Below the pieces are notes generated by a model, which searched no databases, was not told where the DNA came from, and worked only from the letters and a program-made list of their open reading frames with translations. Below, piece after piece: positions 61,161-64,000 of a DNA stretch of 64,000 nt. Position 1 is the first letter of the stretch, and every line of letters starts with the position of its first letter. Source of the DNA: Coriobacteriaceae bacterium. GTDB lineage: Bacteria; Actinomycetota; Coriobacteriia; Coriobacteriales; Coriobacteriaceae. The position numbers and the translations under genes are program-made. The stretch covers positions 62,001 to 126,000 of the forward strand of contig DAJPGB010000001.1 in assembly GCA_025992855.1 (NCBI GenBank). Direction: 5' to 3'.

Positions 61161-61940
61161 ATGGCACGGATCCTGATCGTAGAGGACGAGGAGAAAATCG
61201 CCCGCTTTGTGACGCTCGAGCTGGAGCACGAGGGCTACCAGGTGGAACACGCCGCCGATGGCCGCACCGCCGTGGACCTGGCGCTGGAGCGCAACTACGA
61301 TCTTATTCTGCTCGATGTGCTGTTGCCGCAGCTCAACGGCATGGAGGTCCTGCGGCGCGTCCGCAAGCACAAGGATGTGCCGGTGATAATGGTCACCGCG
61401 CGCGATGCCGTGATGGACAAGGTGGCCGGGCTCGATGCCGGCGCCGACGATTACCTGACCAAGCCGTTTGCGATTGAGGAGCTGTTCGCACGGATCCGCG
61501 TGGCGTTGAAGCGCTCGGAGGCCGTGCGGGCGGCTTCGGGCGTTGGCGGCATCGGGACGGGCGCGGCAGGCGGCACGGGTGTCGGCGCCACTGCGATGCC
61601 CCCGGTCAGTGACTCGACCCAGGTTTCCGCCTCGCTCTCCCCCGCCACGCTCGCCGCGGGTTCGGTCGTGCTCGATCCCGATCGCCGCGAAGTCACGGTC
61701 GGCGGCTCGCCCATCGCGCTCACGGCCCGCGAGTTCGATGTCCTCGCCCTGCTTATGGCGCACGCCGGCAGCGTGCTCACGCGCGAGCGCATCGCGCACG
61801 AGGCGCTGGGCTACGAATACGTAGGCGACACCAACAACGTCGACGTGCACATCGCGCACCTGCGCGCCAAGATCGAAGACGCCGGCAGCGCCCGCATCAT
61901 CCAGACCGTGCGCGGAGTGGGCTATGTCTGCCGTGCGTAA
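61161..61940 (+). CDS. OmpR-family response regulator with Gly/Ala linker
   Basis: This 259-residue regulator has a receiver (DDEEKIA..., Asp in ILLDVLLPQLNG) and a winged helix (VLTRERIAHEALGYEY). The linker between is long, rich in Gly, Ala, Thr and Ser (GVGGIGTGAAGGTGVGATAMPP). Its stop overlaps the kinase start by 17 nt. Confidence 0.93.
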   Translation: MARILIVEDEEKIARFVTLELEHEGYQVEHAADGRTAVDLALERNYDLILLDVLLPQLNGMEVLRRVRKHKDVPVIMVTARDAVMDKVAGLDAGADDYLTKPFAIEELFARIRVALKRSEAVRAASGVGGIGTGAAGGTGVGATAMPPVSDSTQVSASLSPATLAAGSVVLDPDRREVTVGGSPIALTAREFDVLALLMAHAGSVLTRERIAHEALGYEYVGDTNNVDVHIAHLRAKIEDAGSARIIQTVRGVGYVCRA

Positions 61941-63219
61941 CGCCGAGGCCAAACGCGTCACCTCCATCGCCCGTGCCATCAACTGGAGCTATATGTGGCG
62001 CCGCCTGATAAGCTACGTCTGGCTCGATCTGCTGCTGATGGTGATTGCGGCGGCGATCCTCGTCTATGGATACAACCAGACGCTGCCCGATGGCGCGTTT
62101 ACCGCAGGCTGGATTCCCGGCGCCACCGTTCACGGCATGTCGCTGACGCCCGCGCGCGGCTGGGACCTGACAACGCTCACCTATACCGTCGAGCTTGCGC
62201 GCACCACCAAGACTTTCCCCCTCGCGCAGGACCTCGTCGCGCTATGGCCTCTCTACCTTGTCGTTGTGGGTTGGCAGGTCATCAGCGTGCTCAACATGCT
62301 CGGCGGTGCCCGCCGTGTGCGCCGTACCATGGCACCGCTCAACGACTTGGCACTGCGCGTGGACGAACTCGGCCGCATGCAACTCGCCGGCGGCAAAATG
62401 GAGACACTGGAGCAGGCCATCGAGCGCGCAAGCGTCGACTCGCCGAGCGTCACCACCGGCGACGCCGACCTGGCAAGCATCGAGGTCGCGCTCAACCGCC
62501 TGCTGCGCCAGATGCAAGAGGCAAAGATGCAGCAGATGCGCTTTGTCAACGATGCAAGCCACGAGCTACGCACGCCCATCGCGGTGATTCAGGGCTACGT
62601 AAACATGCTCGACCGCTGGGGCAAAAACGACCCGGACGTGCTGGCGGAATCCATCGCGTCCCTTAAGGCCGAAAGCGAGCACATGCAAGAGCTCGTGGAG
62701 CAGCTGCTGTTTTTGGCGCGCGGCGATGCCGGGCGCACGGTCCTACGGCGCGCGAATACCAACCTGGCCGCACTGGTCGGCGAGGTATGCGAGGAATCGC
62801 AGATGATCGATACCGAGCACACGTATCGACTGGCCTTTGACGCTGTGCTTGTCAGCGACCCGCGCTGCGACGCGCCCGTTGACGTGGCGCTCGTGAAGCA
62901 GGCTCTGCGCGTGATCGTGCAAAACGCCGCCAAGTACTCGGATGCGGGAACGACCGTCACATTTGGCATAACGCCGGATGCGGGCGCGGGCACGATCGAC
63001 ATAAGTGTTGAGGACGAGGGCATCGGCATGAACCAGGAATCCGCAGCTCACGCGTTCGAGCGGTTCTACCGTGCCGACAACGCGCGCGATGCCGGCGCAC
63101 AGGGTTCGGGTCTGGGGCTTGCGATCGCCAAGTGGATCGTCGACAGCCACGGCGGCGTCATCGGTGTGACCTCGGTCGAAGGGGTCGGCAGCCGCTTTAC
63201 GATTCGCCTGCCACGATAG
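61924..63219 (+). CDS. Sensor histidine kinase
   Basis: This 431-residue kinase has two transmembrane helices (about 31-52 and 105-122) around an external loop. A HAMP-like region follows, then the H-box DASHELRTPIAVIQGYVNM and HATPase motifs (QNAAKYSDAG, DEGIGM, GSGLGLAIAKW). Classic two-component pair with the regulator before it. Confidence 0.93.
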   Translation: MSAVRNAEAKRVTSIARAINWSYMWRRLISYVWLDLLLMVIAAAILVYGYNQTLPDGAFTAGWIPGATVHGMSLTPARGWDLTTLTYTVELARTTKTFPLAQDLVALWPLYLVVVGWQVISVLNMLGGARRVRRTMAPLNDLALRVDELGRMQLAGGKMETLEQAIERASVDSPSVTTGDADLASIEVALNRLLRQMQEAKMQQMRFVNDASHELRTPIAVIQGYVNMLDRWGKNDPDVLAESIASLKAESEHMQELVEQLLFLARGDAGRTVLRRANTNLAALVGEVCEESQMIDTEHTYRLAFDAVLVSDPRCDAPVDVALVKQALRVIVQNAAKYSDAGTTVTFGITPDAGAGTIDISVEDEGIGMNQESAAHAFERFYRADNARDAGAQGSGLGLAIAKWIVDSHGGVIGVTSVEGVGSRFTIRLPR

Positions 63220-63241
63220 GAAGCCCCTCGGCATAAATCAG

Positions 63242-63264
63242 AACCACCCTTAAAAAGGGTGGTT
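63242..63264 (+). terminator. Terminator after the kinase
   Basis: AACCACCCTT-AAAA-AGGGTGGTT with TTTGCTCTT. Confidence 0.8.
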
Positions 63265-63271
63265 TGCTCTT

Positions 63272-63970
63272 AGGGTATAACCCACGGGCCCCGGGCTCGC
63301 GTCTAAAGGCGCGGGCCCGGACTTCGTCCAGGCCTAGTGCATCTTGACCCGTGGCGCGCCGGTCGAACCGGCAGCATCACCCCCTCTTGAAGGGGTCCTC
63401 GTACTCCTTCACGCTCAGCTTGTCCAGCGCGATGTCGTGGGACTCCTGCTCCCTGATGTACTTGGCGATCGTCGCCTCGTTCAGGCCGACGGTGGACACG
63501 CAGTGGCCCTCCGCCCAGAACTTCCTGTTGCCGAACTTGTACTTGAGGTTGGCGTGCCTGTCGAATATCATCAGCAAGCTCTTCCCCTTCAGGTAGCCCA
63601 TGACGCTCGCGACGCTGTACTTCGGCGGGATCGCCAGCAGCACGTGCACGTGGTCGGGCATCAGGTGCCCCTCGATTATCTCGATCCCCTTGTACTCGCA
63701 CAGCTTCCTGAGGATCTCCCCTATGTCGCTCCTGATTTGGTTGTAGATCACTTTGCGCCTATACTTCGGCGTGAACACGATGTGGTACTTGCACATCCAC
63801 CTCGTGTGGGAAAGGCTGTAGGCCTTCTGGGCCATGGCGACCACCCCTTCGACTCGAATTCTTGACGGCCTGAACAATCGTCAATATCGGTCGGAGGGGT
63901 GGCTTTGTAAAGCCGTTTGTCTCCACCCGCGTAGCGGGTGGTTTAAAGCTGGCCGCTGCGCGGCCAGCGG
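63272..63970 (-). mobile_element. IS200/IS605-type insertion sequence (single tnpA)
   Basis: tnpA on the minus strand is flanked by subterminal hairpins. At its 5' side are CCACCCGC/GCGGGTGG (63923-63941) and GCTGGCCGC/GCGGCCAGC (63948-63968); at its 3' side is the GGGCCCGGG region near 63281-63320. No tnpB or ordinary inverted terminal repeats are present, as expected for IS200. The exact ends were not determined. Confidence 0.75.
63377..63835 (-). CDS. tnpA: IS200/IS605-family Y1 transposase
   Basis: This 152-residue HuH enzyme is the standard length for IS200 TnpA. The HVH pair is in MPDHVHVLLAIPP and the catalytic Tyr lies in IAKYIREQE near the C-terminus. It acts on single-stranded DNA hairpins. 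It appears intact. Confidence 0.93.
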   Translation of the reverse strand: MAQKAYSLSHTRWMCKYHIVFTPKYRRKVIYNQIRSDIGEILRKLCEYKGIEIIEGHLMPDHVHVLLAIPPKYSVASVMGYLKGKSLLMIFDRHANLKYKFGNRKFWAEGHCVSTVGLNEATIAKYIREQESHDIALDKLSVKEYEDPFKRG

Positions 63971-64000
63971 ACTAAAGTCTTGAAATAAAGGGATAGGGCC

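Noticed and set aside
63272..63970. REP-associated transposase driving the 56-nt palindromes
   Set aside because: The protein has IS200 TnpA length and lies in its own element; no sequence link to the palindromes was found.

Overview
The window looks like a chromosomal piece of a gut Coriobacteriia species, most likely Collinsella (inference). The DNA is moderately GC-rich. Amino-sugar and host-glycan PTS genes sit beside actinobacterial-type housekeeping genes: a topoisomerase I with a Lys/Ala/Thr tail, a family II pyrophosphatase, GluQ-RS, a Tat system and a PSP1/RicT protein. No rRNA, tRNA or CRISPR array was seen.

Layout. (1) 1-14 kb, all minus strand, is a host-glycan and amino-sugar region. 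A bgaC-like GH35 galactosidase is followed by a mannose-family PTS (EIIB, EIIC, EIID, an unknown membrane TPR-like protein, EIIA), a GntR regulator, AgaS and NagA. A second, paralogous set follows: NagA copy 2 with a YhcH-type protein, a second GntR regulator and a NagE-type GlcNAc EIICB. Palindromes of the type TGGT-N4-ACCA stand before bgaC, before the second GntR gene and before nagE, which suggests one GntR-controlled GlcNAc/GalNAc regulon. (2) 14-20.4 kb carries a SurA-like membrane protein, an isocitrate dehydrogenase operon that includes a beta-hydroxyacid dehydrogenase with a His/Cys-rich tail, DegV and the ribosome hibernation factor. (3) 20.6-36.7 kb carries a solute-binding lipoprotein, a DUF559-like protein, ComF, RicT-HolB-Tmk, a zinc-ribbon protein, topoisomerase I, HypB-HypA, TatC-TatA, a STAS protein and an aminotransferase. 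(4) 37-49.5 kb carries NhaA, PpaC, a ROK kinase, GntR-ManA, a two-gene AbiEii/AbiEi-like toxin-antitoxin module of lower GC, PcrA and UppP. (5) 49.6-63.2 kb carries UspA, a BceRS-like two-component pair, PurH, a GNAT enzyme, a DUF2207 protein, GluQ-RS, a phosphoesterase and a TS-N/DUF4342-like protein with a second two-component pair. (6) The right end holds an IS200-type insertion sequence with an intact transposase.

The most unusual content is between the genes. Two 129-nt elements (42844-42972 and 45073-45201) share a nearly identical 75-nt core. Their 30-bp outer arms differ in sequence, but each copy's arms pair with each other. Both lie just after a stop codon (manA, pcrA), both point the same way as that gene, and they bracket the toxin-antitoxin module. 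A 56-nt palindrome family occurs four times, as two pairs that each flank one gene. A 221-bp element with 29-bp inverted ends lies downstream of the DUF559-like gene and has a related half copy at 36.8 kb. Other long hairpins follow uspA and uppP. Gene starts were moved from the longest reading frame wherever a clear ribosome-binding site favoured an internal start.
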